From NCBI GenBank assembly GCA_037189845.1, contig JBBCIS010000014.1:62001-126000 (forward strand): a DNA stretch of 64,000 nucleotides, in the 5' to 3' direction. The DNA comes from JAMLHH01 sp037189845 (GTDB taxonomy: Bacteria > Bacteroidota > Bacteroidia > Chitinophagales > JADIYW01). Position numbers and translations under genes: made by a program. The notes under the pieces were generated by a model, which searched no databases, was not told the origin of the DNA, and saw only the letters and a program-made list of their open reading frames with translations. Shown here piece after piece: positions 52,125 to 62,200 of the stretch (positions are counted from its first letter, which is position 1; each line of letters begins with the position of its first letter).

Positions 52125-54026
52125 ATGGGTAAAATAATTGGTATAGACTTAGGAACAACCAACTCTTGTGTGGCTGTTATGGAAGGAAATGACCCAGTGG
52201 TCATTCCTACCGAAGAGGGTAGAAGAACGCTCCCTTCTATCATCGGTTTCCTCGAAAACGGTGAGCGTAAAGTAGGAGATCCTGCAAAACGTCAGGCTAT
52301 TACTAATCCTACTAATACTGTACAATCTATCAAAAGATTCATGGGTAAAAGGTACTCTGAAGTAGATCCGTCCCGTGTGTCTTATAAGGTAGAAAAAGGT
52401 GATAATGACACTGTAAGAGTACGTTTGTACGACAGATTATACTCTCCGCAGGAAATTTCTGCTATCATCTTACAGAAATGTAAAAAAATGGCAGAAGATT
52501 ATTTGGGCCAGGAAGTAAAAGAAGCAGTTATTACTGTGCCGGCTTATTTCAATGACTCTGAGCGTCAGGCTACAAAAGAAGCTGGTCTGATAGCTGGTCT
52601 GGATGTGAAACGTATTATCAACGAGCCTACAGCTGCGGCCTTGGCTTACGGTTTAGATAAGAAAAATACAGATTCTAAAATCGTTGTTTATGACTTGGGT
52701 GGAGGTACATTTGACGTATCTGTCCTGGAATTGGGTGACGGTGTATTTGAGGTGAAATCTACGAATGGTGACGTACACTTAGGAGGTGATGATTTTGATG
52801 ATGTAATCATTAACTGGCTGGCTTCGGAATTTCAAAGCGAAGAGCGTATCGACCTTAGAAAAGATCCGATGGCGCTTCAAAGATTGAAAGAAGCTGCTGA
52901 AAAAGCTAAAATAGAGTTGTCTTCAGGATCTGAAACTGAAATCAACTTACCATATATCACAGCTGTGGACGGAGTACCTAAGCACCTGGTGAAAAAACTG
53001 TCAAGAGCAAAATTTGAGCAATTGATCGATCACCTGGTACAAAGAACTTTGGAGCCTTGCAGAAAAGCAATGAAAGATGCAGGTTACACCAATGCAGATA
53101 TAGATGAGGTGATCCTGGTAGGTGGTTCTACACGTGTACCTAAAATTCAGGAAGCTGTTGAGAAATTCTTTGGTAAAAAACCTTCTAAAGGTGTAAATCC
53201 GGATGAAGTAGTAGCAATAGGGGCCGCAATCCAGGGTGGTGTATTGACCGGTGATGTAAAAGATGTATTGTTGCTGGATGTAACTCCGCTTTCATTAGGT
53301 ATTGAAACTTACGGTGGAGTGTTTACCAAGCTGATCGAATCTAACACGACTATACCTACTAAAAAATCTGAGACATTCTCTACTGCTGCTGACAATCAGC
53401 CTTCTGTAGAAATCAATATCCTTCAGGGTGAGCGTCAGATGGCGAAAGACAACAGATCTATCGGTAGATTCCATCTGTCAGATATTCCGCCTGCGCCAAG
53501 AGGTGTCCCTCAAATTGAAGTGACTTTTGATATCGACTCTAATGGTATCCTGAGTGTTACTGCAAAAGATAAGGGCACAGGTAAAGAGCAGAATATTAAG
53601 ATCACTGCAAGCACAGGCTTATCTCAGGATGAAATTGAGAAAATGAAAGCTGATGCAAAAGCGAACGAAGCTGCTGATAAAGAAGCCCGTGAGCGTGTAG
53701 AAAAGCTGAATGCTGCGGATAATCTTGTATTCCAGTCTGAAAAACAATTGAAAGAATTTGGCGACAAAATTCCTGCAGATAAAAAATCCGCTTTGGAATC
53801 AGCAATCGTTAAAGTGAAAGAGCTGCATGCTGCTCAGAATGTTGCAGGATTAGATGCTGCAATGGAAGAGTTGAATAATGCATGGCAGGCTGCTTCGCAG
53901 GATTTATACGCGCAAGGTGCTGATCCGAATGCAGGAGCTGGCGCAGGTCAGGACAATGCCGGAGGAAATACCGGTGGTAACGGGGGCAATGAACCTCAGG
54001 ATGTAGAATATGAAGAAGTGAAATAG
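52125..54026 (+). CDS. dnaK: Molecular chaperone DnaK (Hsp70)
   Basis: 633 residues. ATPase domain with [36 protein letters not shown] and [11 protein letters not shown]; substrate-binding beta domain ([31 protein letters not shown]); helical lid; Gly/Asn-rich tail ending in DVEYEEVK, the EEVD-like C terminus. Works with DnaJ and GrpE, whose genes are not adjacent. Single gene with strong terminator. Confidence 0.98.
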   Translation: MGKIIGIDLGTTNSCVAVMEGNDPVVIPTEEGRRTLPSIIGFLENGERKVGDPAKRQAITNPTNTVQSIKRFMGKRYSEVDPSRVSYKVEKGDNDTVRVRLYDRLYSPQEISAIILQKCKKMAEDYLGQEVKEAVITVPAYFNDSERQATKEAGLIAGLDVKRIINEPTAAALAYGLDKKNTDSKIVVYDLGGGTFDVSVLELGDGVFEVKSTNGDVHLGGDDFDDVIINWLASEFQSEERIDLRKDPMALQRLKEAAEKAKIELSSGSETEINLPYITAVDGVPKHLVKKLSRAKFEQLIDHLVQRTLEPCRKAMKDAGYTNADIDEVILVGGSTRVPKIQEAVEKFFGKKPSKGVNPDEVVAIGAAIQGGVLTGDVKDVLLLDVTPLSLGIETYGGVFTKLIESNTTIPTKKSETFSTAADNQPSVEINILQGERQMAKDNRSIGRFHLSDIPPAPRGVPQIEVTFDIDSNGILSVTAKDKGTGKEQNIKITASTGLSQDEIEKMKADAKANEAADKEARERVEKLNAADNLVFQSEKQLKEFGDKIPADKKSALESAIVKVKELHAAQNVAGLDAAMEELNNAWQAASQDLYAQGADPNAGAGAGQDNAGGNTGGNGGNEPQDVEYEEVK

Positions 54027-54047
54027 ACTTACAATATTTGATTTTAT

Positions 54048-54081
54048 AAAAGAGGCAGACTGAAAAGTCTGCCTCTTTTTT
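54048..54081 (+). terminator. Terminator of dnaK
   Basis: 14-bp stem AAAAGAGGCAGACT / AGTCTGCCTCTTTT with GAAA tetraloop and T run. Confidence 0.95.
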
Positions 54082-54285
54082 GATATTATGGTTCACAATG
54101 GTATACTGATTTTATTCGTTCCGGCAAAATCACTTCGTATGTGCTGTCAGGTATGAGGATGGTAAATATTTCTTTAGAATAAGAATGTTTCAATTTTTCC
54201 GTTTGTTAAATGACGATTAGATTCAACATAATGCTCCATGTGCTGTTTTAAAATTGTAAATTAAGTACTTGCTAAAACCAGCCGG

Positions 54286-56718
54286 ATGATAAAAGTCAGC
54301 AATGAAGAGCTAACACAAGAAAACCAATCCATTTCTTTTGAAGATTTCAAAACTGAAGTGCTGAGTGATTACAGGCTGGCTTGTATCAGCAGAGAGGTCA
54401 GCATGCTGGGGCGGAAAGAAGTTCTGACCGGAAAAGCTAAGTTTGGAATTTTCGGAGGCGGAAAAGAGCTTGCACAGATAGCTATGGCCAAGGTTTTTCA
54501 GGAAGGAGATTTTCGTGCAGGATATTACAGAGATCAGACCTTTGCGCTGGCAAGCGGGATGATCACAGTTCAGCAGCTGTTTGCTCAGCTGTATGCAAAT
54601 CCTGGTCTGATGGCAGAGCCGCATTCTGCAGGAAGGCAAATGAATAATCATTTTGCTACCCGTAATTTGAACCCGGACGGGTCATGGAAATATCTGACCA
54701 GGCAGAAAAATTCAGCAGCAGATAATTCACCTACAGCATGTCAGATGTTGCGCTCACTGGGTTTGGCATTGGCTTCGAAAAAATACAGAGCGCTGAAGGA
54801 TATTCTGAAAGACGAGAGATTTTCTATAGACGGAGATGAAGTTTGCTTTGTTACAATAGGTGATGCCAGTACTTCAGAAGGTTTTTTCTGGGAAGTTGTC
54901 AATGCCGCTTCTGTACAGCAGGTCCCTTTGATCATTAACGTATGGGATGACGGATATGGGATTTCTGTCCCCAAAGAGCTGCAAACTGCAAAAGGTTCTA
55001 TCTCGGAAGTATTAAGTGGATTTCAAAGTACAGAGGAATTCAAATCTCTTAAAATTGTCAGAGTAAAAGGTTGGGATTATCCGGCTTTGGTAAAAACCTA
55101 TAAGGAGCTCATTAAAGAAGTCCGGGTTACACATCAGCCGGTTTTGGTGCATGTGGAAGAGTTGACTCAGACCCAGGGGCATTCGACATCCGGCTCACAT
55201 GAGCGATACAAATCCGTGGAAAGATTAAAATGGGAAACAGAATTCGATTGTATCGTAAAAATGAAAGATTGGATGATAAAAGCCAATCTTGCAACAGCAG
55301 AAGAAGTAGCTCAAATAGAGCAGGAAGCAAAATCTTTTGCTAAGCAGGAGCAGAAAAAAGCATGGGAAGATTTTCATCAGCCTATTCAGGAAGAGATGAA
55401 AGAGGCGATTGATTATTTGCTGGAATTATCAGAAGTGACCGCGCATAAAGAGCTTTTAAAAGACACAATTAAAGAAATCAGGAACTTTATCGAACCTACA
55501 AGAAAGGATTTTATTAAATCAGTGCATCAGATTTTAGTAGCCACTCTTCATGAACCTTCTTCACAAAGGACAAACCTTATCAAATGGTATAATGAGAACA
55601 GATTGGTGAATAAAGAGAGATTCTGTTCATATCTGCATACAAACTCATCTGACTCACCATTAAAGCAGAATATTGTTCCTGTGGAATATCCTGAAAAGCC
55701 CAAGTATCTCAGTGGATATCAGGTGTTGAATCTTTGTTTTGATGCCAATCTTGCCAGAGATCCTCATATAGTTGCATTTGGTGAGGACGTAGGGCATATA
55801 GGCGATGTTAATCAGGCTTTTAATGGTCTGCAGGAAAGATATGGAAAAGAAAGAGTCTACGATACGGGTATCAGAGAAGCCAGTATCATGGGAGAAGGAA
55901 TCGGATTGGCAATGAGAGGATTAAGACCTATTGCGGAAATTCAATACCTGGATTATCTGAATTATGGTCTGGTGCCTTTAATGGATGACCTGGCTTGTTT
56001 GTCCTACCGTACGAAAGGCGGTCAGAAAGCCCCCCTGATTGTGCGTACACGCGGGCACCGGTTAGAAGGGATTTGGCATACAGGTTCTCCGATGAGTATG
56101 ATACTTGGATCTATGCGGGGAATACATGTGTGTGTACCGAGAAATATGACACAGGCCGCAGGTTTTTATAATTTATTGCTGAGAAGCGATGAGCCTGCGA
56201 TTGTTATTGAATGTTTGAACGGGTACAGATTAAAAGAGAAAATCCCGTCAAATCCCGGAGATTTTACAGTTCCTTTAGGAGTTCCGGAGGTTTTGAAAAA
56301 TGGCCAGGATATTACACTTGTGACCTACGGTTCATGTGTACGTGTCGCCCATGAGGCTATTCATATGCTGGAAGCTGCCGGTGTAGAGGTGGAATTGATA
56401 GATGTGCAGACATTATTGCCATTTGATATTCATCATATCATCGGCAAGTCCGTAAAAAAAACAAACAGAGTTATTTTTTTAGACGAAGATGTTCCTGGTG
56501 GAGGTTCGGCATATATGCTGGAACAAGTGATGACGCACCAGAAAATTTTTCAGTTTCTGGATACAGAGCCGGTTTGTATCAGCGCGACTGCTCATCGTTC
56601 GGCCTACGGAAGCGATGGAGATTATTTTTGCAAACCTAATGCGGAAGATATTTTCCGGGTTGTATATCATATGATGAGAGAGGCACAACCTGATTATTTT
56701 CCTGAATTGAATTTTTAA
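54286..56718 (+). CDS. 2-oxoacid dehydrogenase E1, alpha and beta fused
   Basis: 810 residues. Residues 1 to about 420 are the E1-alpha-like half with the TPP motif GDASTSEGFFWEVVNAAS ... DDGYGIS; from about 480 on is the E1-beta half (ALNLCFDANL-type VLNLCFDANLARDPHIVAFGEDVG, GVEVELIDVQTLLPFD, VFLDEDVPGGG-like). Thiamine-dependent decarboxylase subunit, most likely of the branched-chain 2-oxoacid dehydrogenase complex; pyruvate is an alternative. Fused E1 of this kind is common in Bacteroidota. No E2 or E3 gene is adjacent. Confidence 0.9.
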   Translation: MIKVSNEELTQENQSISFEDFKTEVLSDYRLACISREVSMLGRKEVLTGKAKFGIFGGGKELAQIAMAKVFQEGDFRAGYYRDQTFALASGMITVQQLFAQLYANPGLMAEPHSAGRQMNNHFATRNLNPDGSWKYLTRQKNSAADNSPTACQMLRSLGLALASKKYRALKDILKDERFSIDGDEVCFVTIGDASTSEGFFWEVVNAASVQQVPLIINVWDDGYGISVPKELQTAKGSISEVLSGFQSTEEFKSLKIVRVKGWDYPALVKTYKELIKEVRVTHQPVLVHVEELTQTQGHSTSGSHERYKSVERLKWETEFDCIVKMKDWMIKANLATAEEVAQIEQEAKSFAKQEQKKAWEDFHQPIQEEMKEAIDYLLELSEVTAHKELLKDTIKEIRNFIEPTRKDFIKSVHQILVATLHEPSSQRTNLIKWYNENRLVNKERFCSYLHTNSSDSPLKQNIVPVEYPEKPKYLSGYQVLNLCFDANLARDPHIVAFGEDVGHIGDVNQAFNGLQERYGKERVYDTGIREASIMGEGIGLAMRGLRPIAEIQYLDYLNYGLVPLMDDLACLSYRTKGGQKAPLIVRTRGHRLEGIWHTGSPMSMILGSMRGIHVCVPRNMTQAAGFYNLLLRSDEPAIVIECLNGYRLKEKIPSNPGDFTVPLGVPEVLKNGQDITLVTYGSCVRVAHEAIHMLEAAGVEVELIDVQTLLPFDIHHIIGKSVKKTNRVIFLDEDVPGGGSAYMLEQVMTHQKIFQFLDTEPVCISATAHRSAYGSDGDYFCKPNAEDIFRVVYHMMREAQPDYFPELNF

Positions 56719-56871
56719 TATTTGTCAAACAATTGAAACTCATCAGAATAGGCATTAATAGTGCGTTTGTAATATTGAATAAATGGTTGCATGCTCAATA
56801 TTAAATAAATATTAAGTCGTAAAGACCGTGCAACTGACATGCTTTCCGAGTCAATAAAGCCCTTATTTTAG

Positions 56872-56890
56872 TGATTACACTACGTAATCA
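56872..56890 (+). promoter_or_regulatory. Inverted repeat overlapping start codon of CocE-like gene
   Basis: TGATTAC-ACTAC-GTAATCA: a perfect 7-bp inverted repeat whose last base is the A of the ATG. It could be an operator or an RNA hairpin limiting initiation. Confidence 0.4.
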
Positions 56891-59778
56891 TGAAGAAATT
56901 TTTACTTATGGGAGTCCTTTTAGGGCTGATGGGAGAGTCGTATGCTCAAAATCCCACAATACCAATCAATGGAACCAAGGTCCTGTCGGACAGCATCCCT
57001 AAAAACGGGCAGCTTGACAGAATCGAAGATCTGATTTTCCGGGCACAGGTACCTTTCACAATGCCTGATGGGGTCAAACTACAAACGGATGTTTATCTTC
57101 CTGTTTTCCAGGATGATATGAGTTTTGAATTTGAGTTTTTAGGGAATAAATTCAATGTAGAACTTTTAAAAAGAGGCACGCAATACATTATTTATGATTC
57201 TTTAAACGGACAAAAAAATCCTAATCCTTACCAGCTTCCGCTGATCTTTACACGCTCACCCTACAACAAATCCGCTGCAAGAGAAGCATCTATCCTGACT
57301 ATATTGGGGTATGCAGGTACTGTGCAGGACTTACGGGGAAGATATCAGTCGGATGGTGTATTTTTCCCGTTGTATAGTGATAGCTGGATAAAAACTCCAT
57401 ACTATACAGACAAGCACTGGCTGGATATCAATCCGGGAGGACATCCTCAAAATCCTGAAAATTTTGAAGACGGAGCCAATTCTATTGATATTATCAAAAA
57501 TAATCTGGTCAGGAGCTTCGATTTAGATGGAGACGGCATTGCAGAAACAGAGGATCTGGTTTACAGCGGAGCAATAGGTATGTTTGGAGCATCAGCTTTG
57601 GGATACAGCCAGACACAAGCTGCTGCAGCCAGAAAAATAGATCCAACCAAGCCGGGCCTGAAAGCATTGCTGCCAATCGTAGCAACTGGAGAGTTTCAAA
57701 AAAGTACATTGTTTCCGAACGGAACATTCCGTGAAAAACTGGTGAACGGATGGTTGAGAGGGCAAATGGTAGATCTGACAGATCAATATCGATCCATAGA
57801 CAATGATATTCAGAATAATATTCATACTTCTTTGGATTTTGGATTGAAAAATGTTGACGAGGTAACAGAAATGACTATTGATAATTACGCAGTTAGAAAA
57901 TATTCCGATGGAAAAACATTGCATGTCCCTAATTCGATCGCCAGACAGGGAGTAGATATTTCTGCCGCAATGGTAGATGAAAACGGAAACGGTGATCCGA
58001 ACGGGAAGTTCAGCAGATATACGAACATGGAGGTGCCTACTTACTATCTTTCAGGATGGTGGGACATCTTTGTGGACGGTACTATCGAGACATTCATGAA
58101 GCAAAAGCAGCACATGAGTGAAGAGCATGGAAATAAGAAAAAAATTAAGCTGGTCATGGGTCCGTGGGCGCACGAAACGATTTCGTCTCAAAAAACAGGG
58201 GATGGTGTTTATCCGCCTAGTGTGACCGAAGTACTGGGAGCAAATCTCAATGATTTCAGCGGAGGTATAGATATCGGTTCATTGGTAAATTCGGATGTAT
58301 TCAGCTGGTACAGATATAATCTGAATTATACAGAAAACCATGAAATCGGTCTGCCTAAATTTTTCCTGCCTAAGGGACAGCTTCAGAGGATGATGCAGGG
58401 TATCCACGTACAGGTGCCATCTGAAGACTATAAAGTACCTTTCCAGGATATGGTCAACTTTATGTTGGGTGTTGATGGTTTAAAACAAGTTCCTGTACTT
58501 GTGAGATTAGGTTCAGTGAATTTCAGGCTTAAGCTGGATGTGCCTAAAATGGATAAGCCTTTGATCGCTGTTGAAAATGCTCAAAAAGTAACCAATATCG
58601 AGACAGCTGATTTTACAAAGGTACCTGCGATGAGGTTGTTTGTTGCCGGTCCTATGGAAGATGGAATTCAGGAAAATGCTCAGGCAGGAAACTACTGGCT
58701 GGGTACGGAAGATTTTCCTTTGACATCCGGTGTTGAACCTACTGATTTGTATTTGCACAAAGATGGAGCAGCTTCATTTTTACCGGCTGCGGAAGAAGGA
58801 ACTCTGACATATAATCATAATCCGGACAAGCCTGTCATTCACCTTGGCGGAGCTAATATGATTGGCAAAACACCAGTATTGAATCAAGGTAATTTCGGTC
58901 AGATTAACTATGCTAATCCGGTATACAAACCTTATGTATTGGACAATCCGGATGTCTTGATCTTTGAGACACCTGAGCTGACGGATACAATGAGCATTAT
59001 CGGTTATCCGAAGGCAGTAGTATATGGTACTGCAAATCCTGAAAATGCCGGAAACGGAGATCCTACGGATATAGATTTCTTTGTGAGAATTCTGGATGTT
59101 TATCCTGATGGCAGAGAGATGTTCGTAGTAGATGGCGGTGTGAATGCAAGAGCGAGAGAATATGCCAGAAGTATAGCGGAAGGTGCTGAAAATGTAGATG
59201 CTCCTTATTCTAATATCGAATCAGGCAAATTGTATGAATACTACTTCAACTTATTGCCGATTGGCTACACTTTCGGTAAAGGGCATAAAGTGAAAATTAT
59301 CCTGAGCAGCAGTAACTACAACAGACATCAGTCCAATCCTTGTATTCCACTCAATGATGGTGAGTTTTTCAGAAGAAAACCCAATGAAAATAAAACTTAC
59401 GTATTTGATGGAAAGGAAATGGCTGCAAGAAAATCAGTACAGCAGATATTTTTCTCCACTGAGCATCAGACAAAAGTCATTTTGCCAATCTACGGAAGCC
59501 GCAAAGTTACTTCTGTGAGAAATAATACTTCCAAACCGGCGCTGAATCTCAATGTTTATCCAAACCCTGCTACAGATTTAGTTCAGGTGTTTATTGGTGA
59601 AGCAGGCAGATATCAGGTGGAGGTCTTGAATGTCATGGGACAAGTGGTCAAATCTTTCAGCTCAAATGAGCAGGTCAGGATAGATATCAAAGATTTATCT
59701 TCCGGGGCATATATTTTAAGAGTTCAGAAAGCAGGCGACAGCTCCGTTCAGTCAAGTGTAAAGCTGATTAAAAAATAA
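56890..59778 (+). CDS. CocE/NonD-family hydrolase with T9SS sorting domain
   Basis: 962 residues. Signal peptide (FLLMGVLLGLMGESYAQ). X-Pro dipeptidyl-peptidase S15/CocE fold: VPFTMPDGVKLQTDVYLP, RGRYQSDG, nucleophile Ser235 in GMFGASALGY, Asp in LSGWWDIFVDG, His in MGPWAHETIS; C-terminal jelly-roll domain (YTFGKGHKVKIILSSSNYNRHQ). A DLDGDGIAE calcium-type loop at 211-219 interrupts the fold. The last 76 residues from LNVYPNPATDLV are a type A T9SS sorting domain. Likely a surface or secreted peptidase/esterase; substrate unknown. Confidence 0.9.
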   Translation: MKKFLLMGVLLGLMGESYAQNPTIPINGTKVLSDSIPKNGQLDRIEDLIFRAQVPFTMPDGVKLQTDVYLPVFQDDMSFEFEFLGNKFNVELLKRGTQYIIYDSLNGQKNPNPYQLPLIFTRSPYNKSAAREASILTILGYAGTVQDLRGRYQSDGVFFPLYSDSWIKTPYYTDKHWLDINPGGHPQNPENFEDGANSIDIIKNNLVRSFDLDGDGIAETEDLVYSGAIGMFGASALGYSQTQAAAARKIDPTKPGLKALLPIVATGEFQKSTLFPNGTFREKLVNGWLRGQMVDLTDQYRSIDNDIQNNIHTSLDFGLKNVDEVTEMTIDNYAVRKYSDGKTLHVPNSIARQGVDISAAMVDENGNGDPNGKFSRYTNMEVPTYYLSGWWDIFVDGTIETFMKQKQHMSEEHGNKKKIKLVMGPWAHETISSQKTGDGVYPPSVTEVLGANLNDFSGGIDIGSLVNSDVFSWYRYNLNYTENHEIGLPKFFLPKGQLQRMMQGIHVQVPSEDYKVPFQDMVNFMLGVDGLKQVPVLVRLGSVNFRLKLDVPKMDKPLIAVENAQKVTNIETADFTKVPAMRLFVAGPMEDGIQENAQAGNYWLGTEDFPLTSGVEPTDLYLHKDGAASFLPAAEEGTLTYNHNPDKPVIHLGGANMIGKTPVLNQGNFGQINYANPVYKPYVLDNPDVLIFETPELTDTMSIIGYPKAVVYGTANPENAGNGDPTDIDFFVRILDVYPDGREMFVVDGGVNARAREYARSIAEGAENVDAPYSNIESGKLYEYYFNLLPIGYTFGKGHKVKIILSSSNYNRHQSNPCIPLNDGEFFRRKPNENKTYVFDGKEMAARKSVQQIFFSTEHQTKVILPIYGSRKVTSVRNNTSKPALNLNVYPNPATDLVQVFIGEAGRYQVEVLNVMGQVVKSFSSNEQVRIDIKDLSSGAYILRVQKAGDSSVQSSVKLIKK

Positions 59779-59806
59779 CAAAATCGTTTTCGTTTCAGGT
59801 TTTGGT

Positions 59807-59834
59807 AGAGGCAGTCTTCGGGCTGCCTTTTTTA
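59807..59834 (+). terminator. Terminator with UUCG tetraloop
   Basis: AGGCAGTC-TTCG-GGCTGCCT, an 8-bp stem (one G-U) closed by the very stable C(UUCG)G loop, followed by TTTTTA. Confidence 0.9.
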
Positions 59835-59945
59835 CTTGACTAAAATCAAAAAACAAAAAATAACTCTTCAGGTACTGATGACTGTGACTTATGTTTTAAA
59901 TTTATACTCACATAATCACTATTTTTAGTGAAACATTCGGGAGAT

Positions 59946-61697
59946 ATGTCAGTAAAAATTATTAGAAACGGGCTCTATTTCGACGGTCTTGGCAACAAAG
60001 GAGTTAAGAAGGATGTCGTAATAGAAGGCAATATAGTAGCATCTGTAGTAGATAAAGCCCCGGCAGTGGCGGGCGCAGAAGAAATCGATGCAACAGGAAA
60101 ATGGGTTTGTCCCGGATTTTTAGATATTCATGCCCACTATGATGCAGAGCTTGAGGTAATGCCTGCACTGGATGAATCTGTCAGACATGGTGTGACTACG
60201 GTCATCATTGGGAACTGTTCTTTGTCAGCTGCTTTAGGCAGAGATGAGGAAATCGTTGATCTTTTCTGCCGTGTGGAAAATATTCCTGCAAAAGCTTTGA
60301 GCAACTGGCTGATCGGAAATATTACCTGGAAAACTCCTAAGGAATATTACACTCACCTGGATACAGTCCCGGTAGGACCTAATATTGCAAGCTTCATTGG
60401 TCACTCCAATGTGCGGATCGCAGCAATGGGATTGGAAAGAAGCTTTACTGAGAAAAAGGCTACCAAAGAAGAAATTCAGAAAATGCAGGGCTTCATTGAC
60501 GAAGCTATGCAGGAAGGATATTTAGGACTTTCAGTAGATATGCTGCCTTTCCACAGATGGGCAGGGGTTTATAATAAGAAATTTACCGGAGTATCTGTTC
60601 CGTCGCAACAGGCAGCTAAAAAGGAATATTTTCAGCTGGCTGACGTTCTGAGAAAGTACAACCGTGTATTGCAAATTACCCCGAATGCTGTAGATAAATC
60701 TTCTTTTGTGACGATTATGAACCTGAGCAGAGGTGGCGTTTTCAAAGACAGTCTGCGTACTACGATTGTAGCTGCGCTGGATTTGAAATCCAATGAAAGA
60801 ATCTATAAGCTATTAAAGCTTTTAGGATTTTTAGGTAATGATATTTTAGGTGCCAAAATGAAATTTCAGACTTTGGCAGAACCTTTCCAGAACTTCGGTG
60901 ATGGTCCGATCACACCTTTATTTGAAGAATTTCCATCTATGATAGCAGCGATCAGCGTTACTGAAGAGGAAAGAAAGAAAATTTTCAGAGATCCTGCATT
61001 CAGAAAACAATTTGTGAAGGAATGGAATCATAAAGCTGCCTCCGTTTTCCCGAAAGCATTGAAAGAAATGTGGGTAGTGAAATCACCCGATCCGTCACAT
61101 GTAGGGAAAAATTTTGAACAAATCGGTCAGGAAGCAGGTAAAGATCCGGTAGAGCACTTTATGGATCTGCTGGCAGAGTATGATACAAAGCTGAGATGGA
61201 AATGTGATACTTCCAATCACAGAGAAAGTGTCAGGTTAGAGCTTTTGGGCTACAAACATTGTATGCCGGGATTCAATGACAGTGGTGCCCACAATGTGAA
61301 TATGGCATTTCATGACGGGCCGCTACAATTCCTGAAAACTGCATTGAGATTCCCTGATGAAATGCCGATAGAAAAAGCAATCTATCGCTCTACTAAAGAA
61401 CCGGCTGATTTCTTAGGTATTGATGCAGGAGATATTTCAGTAGGTAAAAGAGCGGATGTAGTAGTAATAGATCCTACCCGTATCGAAGCAGAAATCAATT
61501 CTGATCCGATCGAGGATTACCATCCTGCATTTGGCGGCAGCTACAGATTGGTGAAGCGTAGCGGAAAGGTAGTTCAGCATGTATTTATCAATGGAAATGA
61601 AGCTTACACTAATAATGGTGTTGTGAAATTCCATGAAGATTTAGGAAAGAAAAAAATATTCGGCCAGCTGCTGCGTTCAAATCTGCATAAAAACTAA
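59946..61697 (+). CDS. N-acyl-D-amino-acid deacylase-like amidohydrolase
   Basis: 583 residues from ATG at 59946 (GTG at 59928 is an in-frame alternative). Amidohydrolase TIM barrel: GFLDIHAHYDAELE with metal ligands His62 and His64, HGVTTVIIGNCSLS as in D-aminoacylases, FIGHSNVR, PGFNDSGAHNVNM with the catalytic Asp, and the small beta-sandwich closing at GKRADVVVID. The enzymes hydrolyse N-acyl-D-amino acids or related amides in the cytoplasm; exact substrate unknown. Single gene with own terminator. Confidence 0.88.
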   Translation: MSVKIIRNGLYFDGLGNKGVKKDVVIEGNIVASVVDKAPAVAGAEEIDATGKWVCPGFLDIHAHYDAELEVMPALDESVRHGVTTVIIGNCSLSAALGRDEEIVDLFCRVENIPAKALSNWLIGNITWKTPKEYYTHLDTVPVGPNIASFIGHSNVRIAAMGLERSFTEKKATKEEIQKMQGFIDEAMQEGYLGLSVDMLPFHRWAGVYNKKFTGVSVPSQQAAKKEYFQLADVLRKYNRVLQITPNAVDKSSFVTIMNLSRGGVFKDSLRTTIVAALDLKSNERIYKLLKLLGFLGNDILGAKMKFQTLAEPFQNFGDGPITPLFEEFPSMIAAISVTEEERKKIFRDPAFRKQFVKEWNHKAASVFPKALKEMWVVKSPDPSHVGKNFEQIGQEAGKDPVEHFMDLLAEYDTKLRWKCDTSNHRESVRLELLGYKHCMPGFNDSGAHNVNMAFHDGPLQFLKTALRFPDEMPIEKAIYRSTKEPADFLGIDAGDISVGKRADVVVIDPTRIEAEINSDPIEDYHPAFGGSYRLVKRSGKVVQHVFINGNEAYTNNGVVKFHEDLGKKKIFGQLLRSNLHKN

Positions 61698-61721
61698 TCC
61701 GTATATTTTATTGAATAGTTT

Positions 61722-61751
61722 AAAAAGAGCCGCAGCAATGTGGCTCTTTTT
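61722..61751 (+). terminator. Terminator of amidohydrolase gene
   Basis: AAAAAGAGCCGCA / TGTGGCTCTTTTT, 13 bp with one G-U pair and a GCAA tetraloop, ending in T5. Confidence 0.93.
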
Positions 61752-61968
61752 ATATTCGGAAAGATGTTTTTGTATTCTCTTTCAGATGCAGATCTTAGTG
61801 GTTAAAATATATCAGAAGAAAAGAGCGGCGATCTTTATCAATTTGTTGTGAAGATGTAGAGACCTACTCGTATGTTGTCTGACAGCAAATTCTTTTATGA
61901 CACCTTCAGCTTTTAATCTTAATTTTGTCGGTTGTTTCAGATTGCAGGTACTAAGTGCACGAGGGATA

Positions 61969-62044
61969 GAGGCGATATGATGAAGCAAAGCGGAATCATA
62001 CAAGCCGAAAGCCCGGTCAGCCGTGGCGGACGTGCCCGGATTTT
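61969..62044 (+). repeat. Dispersed palindromic element, copy 2
   Basis: GATAGAGGCGATAT ... ATACAAGCCGAAAGC ... GCCGTGGCGG aligns with the reverse strand of 39304-39390 with the same order and nearly the same spacing. G+C-rich compared with its surroundings. Confidence 0.6.
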
Positions 62045-62200
62045 TAACAATAGGCAATTAGGTGAAACGCAAAAAGTAATAGACAAATAGACAATACGCA
62101 AAATGTGCAACGAGTAAGTAATTAATAGCGATTAAGAAGTAAAAGGAATAAAAAAGGTGACTACCCGGTAGGGAAAAGTTAAAAAAAATAATACTGGTCC

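Larger units (their letters stand above)
61698..62200. other. 503-bp non-coding region with dispersed repeat
   Basis: After the terminator at 61722 it contains copy 2 of a dispersed palindromic element (61969-62044) and then A-rich, stop-riddled DNA up to the MFS gene. The only long reading frame (reverse, 61812-62057) reads through the repeat and is not supported. Confidence 0.6.

Noticed and set aside
61812..62057. 81-residue reading frame on the reverse strand
   Set aside because: Its N-terminal third is the translation of the dispersed palindromic element; no signal, domain or promoter supports it. I judge it a repeat-derived false ORF.
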